Assembly (NCBI GenBank): GCA_905221615.1
Contig: CAJNDT010005913.1
Span: 2,728,001-2,792,000, forward strand
From: Symbiodinium sp. CCMP2592
Taxonomy: Eukaryota > Sar > Dinophyceae > Suessiales > Symbiodiniaceae
Length of the DNA: 64,000 nucleotides
Reading direction: 5' to 3'
The notes under the pieces were generated by a model. That model was not told where the DNA came from. It did no database searches and saw nothing but the letters and a program-made list of their open reading frames with translations. Every line of letters starts with the position of its first letter. Position 1 is the first letter of the stretch. Made by a program: the position numbers and the translations under genes. Positions 54,131 to 62,992 of this stretch are shown piece after piece.

Positions 54131-54524
54131 TTCTCGCTCCGGATCAGTGTTGCTCCAATCGTAGTGGTCGCGTTCGAGAGCCGAGAAGCTCAAAACCAGA
54201 GTTCACTGAATCCAAACATTCCGCGCCGGGACGGGTCCACTGCATATTTGTTCGCATTATATTCGGAATGACATGTGGGTAGTTGTAAATTCTTCGATGC
54301 ATGATTTGCGCTGAATTGGCGTTTTTTGAGCGATAAGCGTGTGTAGCCGATATTTTTCATCCTGATGGGATCAAATTTGATAGTTAGTGCCAACAAAAGG
54401 TCGAATAATGTGACTCACGATGGTTAGCACTGCCTATCATCGGCCAGAGACGAGTTGTGCGGAATACAGCTCGTCCGACAAATAGACATTTCCAAATCAC
54501 TGCCCAACGAGAAGGAGCACTGAA
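54131..54524 (+). promoter_or_regulatory. 394-bp divergent intergenic region before the porins
   Basis: A stretch richer in A+T than the surroundings, between the response-regulator start (minus) and the first porin (plus). No ORF, tRNA or clean repeat was seen. It must hold the promoters for both sides. TTATATT (near 54257) and ATAATG-like boxes occur, but I could not identify a confident -35/-10 pair or a Pho box by eye. The ribosome-binding site AAGGAG lies seven bases before the porin ATG. Confidence 0.4.
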
Positions 54525-55814
54525 ATGAAGAAGACTATTACGACCCTCGCATTGGTCACCATGAGCGGCTCGGCGCTTGCTCAGTCCGGACTTGACATCG
54601 ATCGCGCTTACGCAGCAGAACTGCGTGCAGATGCGAACACCCGCTCGAGCCTCCTCGGTTCGAACGCTGGTAGCCTCGATGTTGGAGTGTTCACCCAGTT
54701 CCGTTACACCTACAACAGCCGCGACGAAATCGCTCCAGGTACTGCCCTCGGCGATTCCGACACCACTGTTGGCTTCTCCGCTCCACGCACTCAGATCCGT
54801 ATGAGCGGTGGCGTTGAAGGTACCGACATCACCGGTCACGTTTCGTTTGACTTCGGTGGTGCTTGGGACCACGGTGGATCCGGTGCTGCAGGCGGTGACG
54901 GTGGTGCAACCCTCCGTGACGCATACGCAACCTGGGGTCTCGATGACAACTGGACCTTCCTCTTCGGTCAAATGAAGAACCCACTGCACTTCGAATCAAA
55001 CGTTGCTCCTGAGCACTCACAAGGCGTTGAGCGCTCGCTGACCAACTCGTTCTTCGATGTTCAGTACGCACAAGGCATCGGTTTCAACTACACCGATGAC
55101 GAGTGGAAGTTCACCGTCGTTCTTTCGGACGGCCCAGTGTCCCAGAACACTTACTACACCTCCGTCGCTGAATCCGACTTCTCCCTCACCGGTCGCGTCG
55201 ACTGGCTCATCTCAGGTAACTGGGATCAGTTCGCTGACTTCGCTTCCTGGCAGGGCTCGAACGACGGCTTCCGCGTCGGTGCTGGTCTCCACTGGTCACA
55301 AGCTGGTGACACCAACCCACTCCTCGGTGTAGTTGACACCGCAACCGTCACCGCTTGGACTGTCGACGCACAGTACGAGTCCGACGGATGGGGCCTCTTC
55401 GCTGCTTACATGAGCACCAATGTTGACAACGACCTCCTCGCAGGTGGCAGCGTCGACCAGACCGACGAAGGCTTCGTCCTTCAAGGTAACGTGTTCATGA
55501 CTGAGCAGTTCGAGCTCTTCGGTCGCTACGACATCATCATCCTCGAAGATGACCCAGCAGCGATCACCCCACTCGCAGCAACCGACGATGATCACTACTC
55601 GACCATCACTGTTGGTTTCAACTACTACCTCGTCCCAGAGTCCTACGCTGCACGCTTCTCGATGGACGTCGGCTTCGGTCTCGACGACTCCACCGGTCTT
55701 GACACCCGTGGCTTCTCTGACATCTCCACCACCGGTTACATCGGCGGTGCAGGTGCTGCTACCGGCATCGAGAGCGAGTTCACAATCCGTGGCCAGTTCT
55801 CGCTCCTCTTCTGA
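54525..55814 (+). CDS. outer-membrane porin, OprP/O-like family
   Basis: 429 residues with a Sec signal peptide (MKKTITTLALVTMSGSALA, cleaved before QSG). The mature protein is a long series of amphipathic beta strands with Gly/Asp/Asn turns (VGVFTQFRYTYNSRDEI, GHVSFDFGGAWDHGG, NWTFLFGQMKNPLHF, DDEWKFTVVLSDGP). It ends with Phe in GQFSLLF, the usual C-terminal signal for BAM assembly. Family: phosphate-selective porin O/P-like, inferred from strand pattern and length. Codon use differs from neighbours (more GGT, ACC and GCT; less GATCG), as expected of highly expressed genes. A paralog follows. Confidence 0.85.
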   Translation: MKKTITTLALVTMSGSALAQSGLDIDRAYAAELRADANTRSSLLGSNAGSLDVGVFTQFRYTYNSRDEIAPGTALGDSDTTVGFSAPRTQIRMSGGVEGTDITGHVSFDFGGAWDHGGSGAAGGDGGATLRDAYATWGLDDNWTFLFGQMKNPLHFESNVAPEHSQGVERSLTNSFFDVQYAQGIGFNYTDDEWKFTVVLSDGPVSQNTYYTSVAESDFSLTGRVDWLISGNWDQFADFASWQGSNDGFRVGAGLHWSQAGDTNPLLGVVDTATVTAWTVDAQYESDGWGLFAAYMSTNVDNDLLAGGSVDQTDEGFVLQGNVFMTEQFELFGRYDIIILEDDPAAITPLAATDDDHYSTITVGFNYYLVPESYAARFSMDVGFGLDDSTGLDTRGFSDISTTGYIGGAGAATGIESEFTIRGQFSLLF

Positions 55815-55851
55815 GTTTGCGAACCTGATCACAAACATCATCTGATGTGAC

Positions 55852-55887
55852 ACGCGAGGGATCTTCGGATCCCTCGCGTTCTTTTTT
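55852..55887 (+). terminator. strong Rho-independent terminator with UUCG loop
   Basis: An 11-bp perfect stem (CGCGAGGGATC / GATCCCTCGCG) with the very stable TTCG tetraloop, plus an outer A-T pair, is followed by a T run at 55882-55887. It lies 38 bases after the first porin's stop. It separates the two porin genes so that each probably has its own promoter. Confidence 0.92.
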
Positions 55888-56056
55888 GTGTGATCTCAAA
55901 ATCGCGTAAGTGGTCGCAGCAAAGTCAGTTGAAAGTGTGTTAAGACCAATTAACGCAAGCTCTTAATAATTCAGATTGTCAACAGACTATAAAGCATCCG
56001 TCAAGATCGTATGAGATCTGCGTAAAGACCAACACACCATCAAACCGGAGAGAGAT

Positions 56057-57268
56057 GTGAAATCCATCGCCACCACAGCCGCCCTGATCGCTTCTGCTTC
56101 AATGCTCTCAACTGCATCCTTCGCGTCGGACTCAGAAGAGTTCTTGGATCTCTCAAGAGCAATCAGCTCTGATGAGTACATCTACGCATCCTCGCTCTCA
56201 TCCCCCATCCCAGAGCGTCTCAAAGCGAGTGTGCAAACCCAGTTCCGATACAATGTGAACCTCCGTGACTCCCAAGGAACCACACTCGCGGGACCTGATG
56301 AGGACCTGACGATCGGTTTCACGACCCGCCGGACCAAGTTCGGTGTTGAAGGCAAGGTCACCGACAATATCACCGGTAAGGTGAAGTTCGCGTTCAGCCA
56401 ATCAAGCGGTGCAGCCGCTCTCGAAGACGCGAACTTCAAGTGGAAGCTCAGCGACAAGGTCACCCTTAAGGGTGGTCAGTTCAAGCCAATGCTGCTCCGC
56501 GAAGAGAATATGTCGTCATCCAAGCAGCTCGCGACCGATCGCTCCTCAGTCAACGAGACTTACAACCAAGACTTTACCCAAGGCCTTGAGCTCGCGTTTA
56601 CAGAAGATGACTGGAGAGCGTTTATCAGCTTCAACGATGGTATCGGCGCCGACAACACATACTTCACATCCGCAACAGAAGGTGACTACGGCGTTACTGT
56701 CCGCGGCGAGCTGAAGTTCGGTGAAGCATCCTGGAGTCAGTACAAGCAGTTCACCTCGTTCAGGGGAGCAAACACTGGTCTCATGATCGGTGCCGCAGTC
56801 CATCACCAAGCCATGGGAAGCACAAATCCTTCGACGACTCCAACCACTGATATGACGACCGCGACCGTTGACGCGTCGTACCTCGGAGACGGCTGGAACC
56901 TCTACGGCGCCGGGATCTGGCGTTCGATGGACACCGGACTCATGACCATCACCGATGGTGGATACATCCTGCAAGGTGGTGTGTTCGTGTCCGATCAGGA
57001 CGAGTTCTTTGCTCGATGGGATCTGATCGATCCATCCAACAACAACCCAATCGTCGTTGGAACAAGCGGCAACTCAGACTTCAATGTCTTCACCTTCGGA
57101 TGGAACCACTACATCATCCCAGAATCACACGCCGCGAAGTTCACACTGGAAATCCAGCACTACGCGGATCCAACCACCGAATCGATCGTGTCGATCCGCG
57201 GCAACCTGCTCCCTGACTCCATGTCGAGTCAGTTCGCCGCGACCGCACAGATCCAGTTGCTCTTCTGA
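56057..57268 (+). CDS. outer-membrane porin, paralog of the first
   Basis: 403 residues. The GTG start at 56057 has GGAG six bases upstream. The signal peptide is MKSIATTAALIASASMLSTA (cleavage near SFA). It shares the plan of the first porin: VQTQFRYNVNLRDSQGTTL, VTDNITGKVKFAFSQSSGAA, EDDWRAFISFNDGIGADNTY, SYLGDGWNLYGAGIWRS, and a C-terminal Phe (IQLLF). It belongs to the same OprP-like family by strand pattern. Codon use is less extreme than in the first porin. Between the two porins lie 242 bp with the terminator and a presumed second promoter. Confidence 0.83.
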   Translation: MKSIATTAALIASASMLSTASFASDSEEFLDLSRAISSDEYIYASSLSSPIPERLKASVQTQFRYNVNLRDSQGTTLAGPDEDLTIGFTTRRTKFGVEGKVTDNITGKVKFAFSQSSGAAALEDANFKWKLSDKVTLKGGQFKPMLLREENMSSSKQLATDRSSVNETYNQDFTQGLELAFTEDDWRAFISFNDGIGADNTYFTSATEGDYGVTVRGELKFGEASWSQYKQFTSFRGANTGLMIGAAVHHQAMGSTNPSTTPTTDMTTATVDASYLGDGWNLYGAGIWRSMDTGLMTITDGGYILQGGVFVSDQDEFFARWDLIDPSNNNPIVVGTSGNSDFNVFTFGWNHYIIPESHAAKFTLEIQHYADPTTESIVSIRGNLLPDSMSSQFAATAQIQLLF

Positions 57269-57321
57269 GCACTTGATATTCATTCTTATACATTCTTGAA
57301 CTCAGGAGAGAGAGTTCATCG

Positions 57322-57345
57322 AAACCCGCATTCGTGCGGGTTTTT
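57322..57345 (+). terminator. Rho-independent terminator with UUCG loop
   Basis: A nine-pair stem (AAACCCGCA / TGCGGGTTT) closed by the TTCG tetraloop, with a T run at the 3' side, 53 bases after the second porin. The final T residues overlap the stop codon of argS on the other strand (57344-57346). Confidence 0.9.
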
Positions 57346-59230
57346 ACATGCGCTCAACAGTGGGGATCCCAAGCGTGGCGCAGCCGTCTTCGAGGACGCG
57401 CAGCGCGAGCATGCTTAGGCGCAAGCGACCATCTCTTGTGGAGTCATCCACGCCGTCCTTGAGCACGGGACACTGCTCATAGAACTTGGAGAACAGCGAT
57501 GCAAGCTCAAAAAGGTATCCGCACAGTCGGTGGGGCTCATAGTTGGTTGCAGCAGCATTGACGACAGTTGGGTAGCGAAGCACCATCAGCGCCATCGAGC
57601 GTTCTGCGGGCTCACTCAGTGAGAACTCGGCGCTCGAAGCGGTGTTGATATCCACGCCTTTCTCCTCCGCTTTGCGGAACATGGAGCGGATGCGAGCGAT
57701 TGAGTAGAGCACATATGGCCCTGTATCACCCTCAAACGCCATCATCCGATCGAAGGAGAAGACATAGTCGCGGATGCGTTCAGTGGAGAGGTCTGCGTAT
57801 TTCACCGCCGCCATCGCGATCGCGGATGCGGTTTTGGAGCGTTCATCTTCGCTCAGATCCTTCGAGCGTGCATCGACCTCTGTCTTCGCTCGTTGCTCCG
57901 CTTCATCGAGCAGATCCGTCAAGCGGACATTCTCGCCCGAGCGCGTCTTGAGTGGTTTGTTGTCCTCTCCAAGCACATTCCCGAACGCGGCGTGCGTCAT
58001 CGTCGCGGCTTTCCCCGACGGATTGATGTCATACCCCGCTTTGTGCGCGGCGCCGAAAACCTGCTTGAAGTGCAGCGACTGACGCGCATCAACGCAGTAG
58101 ACCAGTTCGTCACCCCCAAGCGTTCCAGCACGGCGCTTGATCGCCGCGAGGTCTGTGGTCGCGTAGAGGAATCCGCCATCGCGTTTGCGGATAATCGTCG
58201 GCTCTTTGATCCCATCGACACGCACAACCAGCGCCCCGTCGTCTTCTTCCGCGATCCCACGCGAGATCAGGTCATCAACCAGCGGTCCGAGTTCATCGCG
58301 ATAGGTGGACTCTCCCGCGCTGTGCTCATCCGTGATGTTTGCATGTAAACGCTCACAGGTCGCGAGACACGCGCCCATCGTGATGTCGTAGATCCGCTGC
58401 CACACGGCGACCGATCGCTCATCTCCAGCTTGCAGCGTCACCAAACGCGACTTGGCGCGTTCCATCGCTTCGTCCGCGTCCGCGATGCGTGCCTCGAGTT
58501 CGATCTCCGCTTTCGCATGTCCGCCGACCTTCGTGATGATCTCCAGCGCCTTGCGTTCCGCTTTACACTTCGCTTGTGCGGCTTTGTATTCCATATTCAA
58601 CTGATCAAGCGTGATCGTGCTTAGATCCGTTCCAGAGTCTTCGAGCTCGATAAGCCGCTCGACGACCATCGCGATCGGGAGTCCCCAATCCCCGACATGG
58701 CTCTGGCGCTTGACGACATGACCCAGTCGCTCCTGAAGCTTCGCGATCGCGTCGCCGATGACTGTTGAGCGTAGGTGTCCCACATGCATCTGCTTCGCGA
58801 GGTTCACGCCGCAGACATCGACCACGATGGTTTGGGGTTTTGGAGGTGCTTCGATCCCGAGTTGATCGGTATCGAGTGCCTGGAGCGCTGTGTCCATCGC
58901 TTCAGGGAGCAACGAGACATTGATGAATCCGGGTCCCGCGATTGACTCCTCTGTCAGTGGTTGAGCGATCCCTGTGACATCGATCGCTTCGACGATCTTG
59001 CTCGCGAGTTCTCGCGGCTTCATGCCGTGGCGCTTCGCGATCGGCATCGCGCAGTTGGACTGGAAATCTCCGAGCTTGGGTTGGCGCGATGGACCGATGT
59101 GCGCCATCACCTGATCGTCAGGAATATCGGGAATCACGGCTCGGATCGCATCGCAGAAGCGTTGATCGAGGAGTGCTGCGGGATCCAGTGTCGGCGGATT
59201 GGTCGCTTGATTCTGTGTTTCTGTGCTCAT
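57344..59230 (-). CDS. argS: arginyl-tRNA synthetase
   Basis: 628 residues from the ATG 59230; the frame is open further upstream but has no family features. It attaches Arg to tRNA-Arg. The N-terminal additional domain (QRFCDAIRAVIPDIPDDQVM) is followed by the class I HIGH-like site (VNLAKQMHVGHLRSTVIGD), the catalytic core (DGGFLYATTDLAAIKRRAGT, VYCVDARQSLHFKQVFGAAH), and VKYADLSTERIRDYVFSFDR before the helical DALR anticodon domain. As usual in many ArgRS, there is no classical KMSK. It is convergent with the second porin. Confidence 0.93.
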   Translation of the reverse strand: MSTETQNQATNPPTLDPAALLDQRFCDAIRAVIPDIPDDQVMAHIGPSRQPKLGDFQSNCAMPIAKRHGMKPRELASKIVEAIDVTGIAQPLTEESIAGPGFINVSLLPEAMDTALQALDTDQLGIEAPPKPQTIVVDVCGVNLAKQMHVGHLRSTVIGDAIAKLQERLGHVVKRQSHVGDWGLPIAMVVERLIELEDSGTDLSTITLDQLNMEYKAAQAKCKAERKALEIITKVGGHAKAEIELEARIADADEAMERAKSRLVTLQAGDERSVAVWQRIYDITMGACLATCERLHANITDEHSAGESTYRDELGPLVDDLISRGIAEEDDGALVVRVDGIKEPTIIRKRDGGFLYATTDLAAIKRRAGTLGGDELVYCVDARQSLHFKQVFGAAHKAGYDINPSGKAATMTHAAFGNVLGEDNKPLKTRSGENVRLTDLLDEAEQRAKTEVDARSKDLSEDERSKTASAIAMAAVKYADLSTERIRDYVFSFDRMMAFEGDTGPYVLYSIARIRSMFRKAEEKGVDINTASSAEFSLSEPAERSMALMVLRYPTVVNAAATNYEPHRLCGYLFELASLFSKFYEQCPVLKDGVDDSTRDGRLRLSMLALRVLEDGCATLGIPTVERM

Positions 59231-59258
59231 CGAGCAAGTGTAGGTAAAGGACTCGAAT

Positions 59259-60701
59259 CTAGCCGTCCAATCGACCCTCATCGACCGGATCTTCATCCAG
59301 CGGAGCGTTCATCCGAGCTTGAATCTGCTCTGGAGACTCGATTGCGTCCTCACTCGATGCAACCACGGCACAGACCATACAGTCGCCTGTCACATTGCAA
59401 CTCGTTCTGCACATGTCGAGTATCCGATCGACGCCGAGGATGACCGCGATCCCCTCAAGCGGGATCCCGACGCTCTGGAGCACGATCACGAGCATGATCA
59501 TCCCGACCCCTGGAACTCCAGCCGTCCCGATCGACGCGAGCGTTGCTGTGAGCACGATGGTCAGTTGCTGCGAGATGCTCAGATCCATGCCATACAACTG
59601 TGCGATGAAGACCGCCGCGACCCCTTGGTAGAGCGCCGTGCCGTCCATGTTGATGGTCGCGCCGATCGGGAGCACGAACGCGCTGACCTCTTCCTTGATC
59701 CCCATCCGCTGTTCGCAGCACTCCATTGTCACTGGGAGTGTTGCGGATGATGAAGCGGAGGAAAACGCGAGGAGTTGTGCCGGACTGATCGCGCTGAAGA
59801 ATCGTCCGTATCCGATACCGCTGGAACCAGTCAGCACGCGAAGCACGAGCGGATAGATGATGAACATCATCGTTGCGAGTCCCGCGACGACAACGAGTGA
59901 GTATGCCGCAAGCGATCCGAGGATGTCCAGTCCCAGTTCCGCAATCTGTTCGACAATGAGCGCGAACACGGCATACGGCGCGATCATCAGCACGATCTCG
60001 ACAATCTTGATGATCACATCCGTCATCGCGTCAAAGAACTTGATGACGACAACCGCCTTCTCGCGCTTGATCAGTGTCAGCGCGATCCCGACGAGGAGCG
60101 ACGCGAAGACCACCTGCAGCATGTTCCCAGCCGCGATCGCTTCGAATGGATTCTTTGGGACGATGTTGAGCACCGTGTCCCAGACATCGGGTTTCTGTGC
60201 CGCGAGGACCTTTTCTTGTGCTTGCTCTCCGAACTGCGCCACGAATCCATCGCGTGTTTCTTCGCTCACGAACGATCCGGGCTTCGCGATGTTCGCAAAG
60301 AGCAATCCGATACTGATCGCGACCGCCGTGGTCACAAGGTAGATTCCGATGGTCTTCCCGCCGATTCGACTGAGTTTGGAGAGGTCATTGAGACTCGAAG
60401 CGCCCACAATCAGACTGAACACCACGATCGGGACGGCGATGAAACGCAACCCACGCAAGAACAGATCCCCCACAAATCCGTTGAGATTCCGTACAAAGAG
60501 CGCTGCACGCGCGGCGATGCTCGGATCTTGATTGACCGCTTCGATATCTGATCCGTTGACCCACGCAGAGGGATCATCGATCCCCATCGAGTTCCATGTG
60601 GAGGCGTCCCACAGCGTGTTGATCGCGAGCCCCACGACGATGCCGAGGATTAAGCCGATGAGGATTTGCCAGTGCAGTGCGATTTTGGGTCGTGTGCTCA
60701 A
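59259..60701 (-). CDS. dicarboxylate/amino-acid:cation symporter (DAACS, GltP/DctA type)
   Basis: 480 residues. The start is the TTG at 60701, with GGAG seven bases upstream; an ATG at 60746 is also possible. About eight helices and two re-entrant hairpins are expected: serine-rich SSASSSATLPVTMECCEQ (HP1) and the NMDGTALYQGVAAVFIAQ signature. The C-terminal hairpin is GVPGVGMIMLVIVLQSVGIP. Family members import Glu, Asp or C4-dicarboxylates with H+ or Na+. A second dicarboxylate-type transporter (DASS) lies at 13.6 kb. The C terminus has an acidic tail. The next gene upstream (ABC exporter) is divergent, with start codons 81 bp apart. Confidence 0.9.
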   Translation of the reverse strand: MSTRPKIALHWQILIGLILGIVVGLAINTLWDASTWNSMGIDDPSAWVNGSDIEAVNQDPSIAARAALFVRNLNGFVGDLFLRGLRFIAVPIVVFSLIVGASSLNDLSKLSRIGGKTIGIYLVTTAVAISIGLLFANIAKPGSFVSEETRDGFVAQFGEQAQEKVLAAQKPDVWDTVLNIVPKNPFEAIAAGNMLQVVFASLLVGIALTLIKREKAVVVIKFFDAMTDVIIKIVEIVLMIAPYAVFALIVEQIAELGLDILGSLAAYSLVVVAGLATMMFIIYPLVLRVLTGSSGIGYGRFFSAISPAQLLAFSSASSSATLPVTMECCEQRMGIKEEVSAFVLPIGATINMDGTALYQGVAAVFIAQLYGMDLSISQQLTIVLTATLASIGTAGVPGVGMIMLVIVLQSVGIPLEGIAVILGVDRILDMCRTSCNVTGDCMVCAVVASSEDAIESPEQIQARMNAPLDEDPVDEGRLDG

Positions 60702-60781
60702 GAGTACTCTCCGTGTTTGCTTCCACGATACCGCATACTGCTTCATTCGGCCAGTTGCGAGATGCTCTCCTACACTTCCCG

Positions 60782-62788
60782 ATGCCGCGCATGCATTCCA
60801 GTCAATCCAGCCGATCCCGATTCCGTGCGTATCTCCAGCGTCGCAAGGACCGCAAGCACACGCAGCAGGTCCACGAATCGATCGATGATTCTCTCCAGAA
60901 AGCTCGCGAATCCCGAACTCGCCGCAGCGCATTGGGATTGCTCAAGCAGTTCTGGAAGCTGCTCTCCGGATTCCAATGGACCGTCGTCGCGTCGCTCTTG
61001 ACCCTCTCGATCAGTGTCGGCTTGGGACTCGCGATGCCGATGAGCACGAAGGTTGCGATCGATTACATCATCACCGATGCGCCAGGTCCCACAGGGCTCC
61101 CTGAGTTCCTCGGCGATCATGATGGCTCGCGATCCAATCGGGTTGCTCTGATTTGGCAACTCGGTGGGGTCATGCTCGTGATTACCGCGGGATCAATCAT
61201 CTTCGGCATGTGGGGACGCTGGCAGTGCACACGCATCACTAAACGCGTGCAGGTCGCGCTCCGAAAGCGAGTGTTCGATCATGCGTCGCGTCTTCCGCTC
61301 CATCGGATCCATCATCTCAAATCAGGAGGTGTGTCCTCGATCCTGCGTGAAGATGCGGGAGGGGTTGGGGATCTGATCTTCTCGATGATCTACAACCCAT
61401 GGCGCGCGATCATTCAGTTTCTCGGAACACTTGTCGTGCTTGTTTGGATCGATTGGCGTTTGGTCATCGGAGCGATCGTGCTGCTCCCATTGATCTGGGT
61501 TTCGCACAGAACATGGATCCAGCGCATCCGGCCGATGTACCGAGATATTCGTTCTCGAAGAGAAGGAATCGATGCGATGAGCGCCGAAGCATTCGCGGGA
61601 ATGCGCGTCGTGCGCGCGTTCAATCGACGACAAGCTGAAGCGGCTCGATTTACAAGCGAGGGTCATCTGCTCGTGCGTCAAGAGCTCTATACCTGGTGGT
61701 GGGCGCGCAGTATCGAGATCGTTTGGCAAGTCCTGATCCCAGTCGCATCGATCGCCGTGCTGCTCTACGGCGGGACAGCAGTCATCGACGGCTCCCTCAC
61801 GATCGGCGATCTCATGGCGTTCAGCGCGTACCTCCTCGCGCTGCTTGGACCACTGGAAGCACTCGTCGCAAGCGCCACCAATGTGCAGAACAACCTCGCG
61901 GCACTCGATCGGGTGCTTGATCTGCTCGACGAGGACCAAGAGTTTGCGAGTACAACACCAACCAAGAGCATCGAACCGGCGCTCGTGCGTGGACAGCTTG
62001 AGATCAATGAGCTCGCGTACGCGTATCCGATCCGAACCAAGTCCAAAGACCCACAAAGTGGCAAGATCGAACGCGGAGAGCAGGTCCTGCACGACATCTC
62101 GCTCTCGATTGCGCCAGGCGAAACGATCGCGCTCGTCGGGGCTTCAGGAGCCGGAAAGACCACCTTCTGCAACCTGATCGCACGCTTCGATGACCCAACT
62201 GTTGGTAGGATCTCGATCGACGGCATCGATCTGCGAGACATCCCGATCGAGCAGTACCGATCATTGCTCGGTATCGTCGAGCAGGATGTGTTCTTGTTCG
62301 ATGGATCGGTGGGAGAGAACATCGGATACGCACGCCGACGAGCTTCGCAAGAAGACATCATCGCCGCTGCAGAAGCCGCCAATGCGCACACATTCATCTC
62401 GGAGCTGGAGCACGGCTACGACACGATCATCGGAGAGCGAGGGATCCGACTCTCCGGAGGTCAGAAGCAGCGCATCGCGATCGCTCGCGCCATCCTCGCA
62501 GATCCAAAGATCCTGATCCTCGACGAAGCGACGAGCTCGCTCGATACCGAATCTGAGCGATTGATCCAACAGGCGCTGGGAACGCTGATGCAGTCGCGGA
62601 CGAGCTTCGTGATCGCGCACCGATTGAGCACGATCCGTCACGCGAGTCGAATCGTGGTGCTCGAAGACGGCACCATCCAAGAAGTCGGCACGCACGAGCA
62701 ACTTCTCGAAGCGGACGGGCGATACGCACAGCTCCTGAAGATGCAGCTCACGGATGATTCGGACGAACTGGCACAACGCCACTTGTGA
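60782..62788 (+). CDS. ABC exporter half-transporter, second copy
   Basis: 668 residues from the ATG 60782 (a second ATG three codons downstream). A basic, Arg/Lys-rich N-terminal tail of ~55 residues precedes the membrane domain (~70-380). The nucleotide-binding domain has Walker A (GASGAGKTT), signature (LSGGQKQRIAIARA), Walker B (ILILDEATSSLD) and the H-loop (IAHRLST). The family exports lipids, drugs or peptides. It differs from the exporter at 6.9 kb, which lies in the RND operon. The gene is divergent from the DAACS symporter. The substrate is unknown. Confidence 0.9.
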   Translation: MPRMHSSQSSRSRFRAYLQRRKDRKHTQQVHESIDDSLQKARESRTRRSALGLLKQFWKLLSGFQWTVVASLLTLSISVGLGLAMPMSTKVAIDYIITDAPGPTGLPEFLGDHDGSRSNRVALIWQLGGVMLVITAGSIIFGMWGRWQCTRITKRVQVALRKRVFDHASRLPLHRIHHLKSGGVSSILREDAGGVGDLIFSMIYNPWRAIIQFLGTLVVLVWIDWRLVIGAIVLLPLIWVSHRTWIQRIRPMYRDIRSRREGIDAMSAEAFAGMRVVRAFNRRQAEAARFTSEGHLLVRQELYTWWWARSIEIVWQVLIPVASIAVLLYGGTAVIDGSLTIGDLMAFSAYLLALLGPLEALVASATNVQNNLAALDRVLDLLDEDQEFASTTPTKSIEPALVRGQLEINELAYAYPIRTKSKDPQSGKIERGEQVLHDISLSIAPGETIALVGASGAGKTTFCNLIARFDDPTVGRISIDGIDLRDIPIEQYRSLLGIVEQDVFLFDGSVGENIGYARRRASQEDIIAAAEAANAHTFISELEHGYDTIIGERGIRLSGGQKQRIAIARAILADPKILILDEATSSLDTESERLIQQALGTLMQSRTSFVIAHRLSTIRHASRIVVLEDGTIQEVGTHEQLLEADGRYAQLLKMQLTDDSDELAQRHL

Positions 62789-62826
62789 AGAAGCGATTCT
62801 TGATCGATTGAGTAATGGATGGGAAA

Positions 62827-62897
62827 TAGGGGATCAGAGATTCGAACTCTGACTAAAGGTATCAGAAACCTTCGTGCTACCGTTACACCAATCCCCT
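62827..62897 (-). tRNA. tRNA-Gln, anticodon CUG
   Basis: A 71-base cloverleaf on the minus strand: acceptor AGGGGAT / ATCCCCT with discriminator A, D arm with GGTAGCA, anticodon arm AAGGT-TTCTGAT-ACCTT giving anticodon CTG, and T arm CAGAG-TTCGAAT-CTCTG. It decodes CAG. No 3' CCA is encoded (TTT follows the discriminator). Confidence 0.92.
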
Positions 62898-62992
62898 GAA
62901 TGCCGTCCGTTCTGGACACAGTATCCTAGACCCACGATCTGTCGGGGCAACTCTAATCAGTGGTCAGGTCTCGCAATCGCCTATGCTCAGTC

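Noticed and set aside
7206..62484. Cyanobacterial origin suggested by HIP1-like octamers
   Set aside because: No cyanobacterial gene content is seen; codon bias in a GATC-rich genome could give the same octamer.
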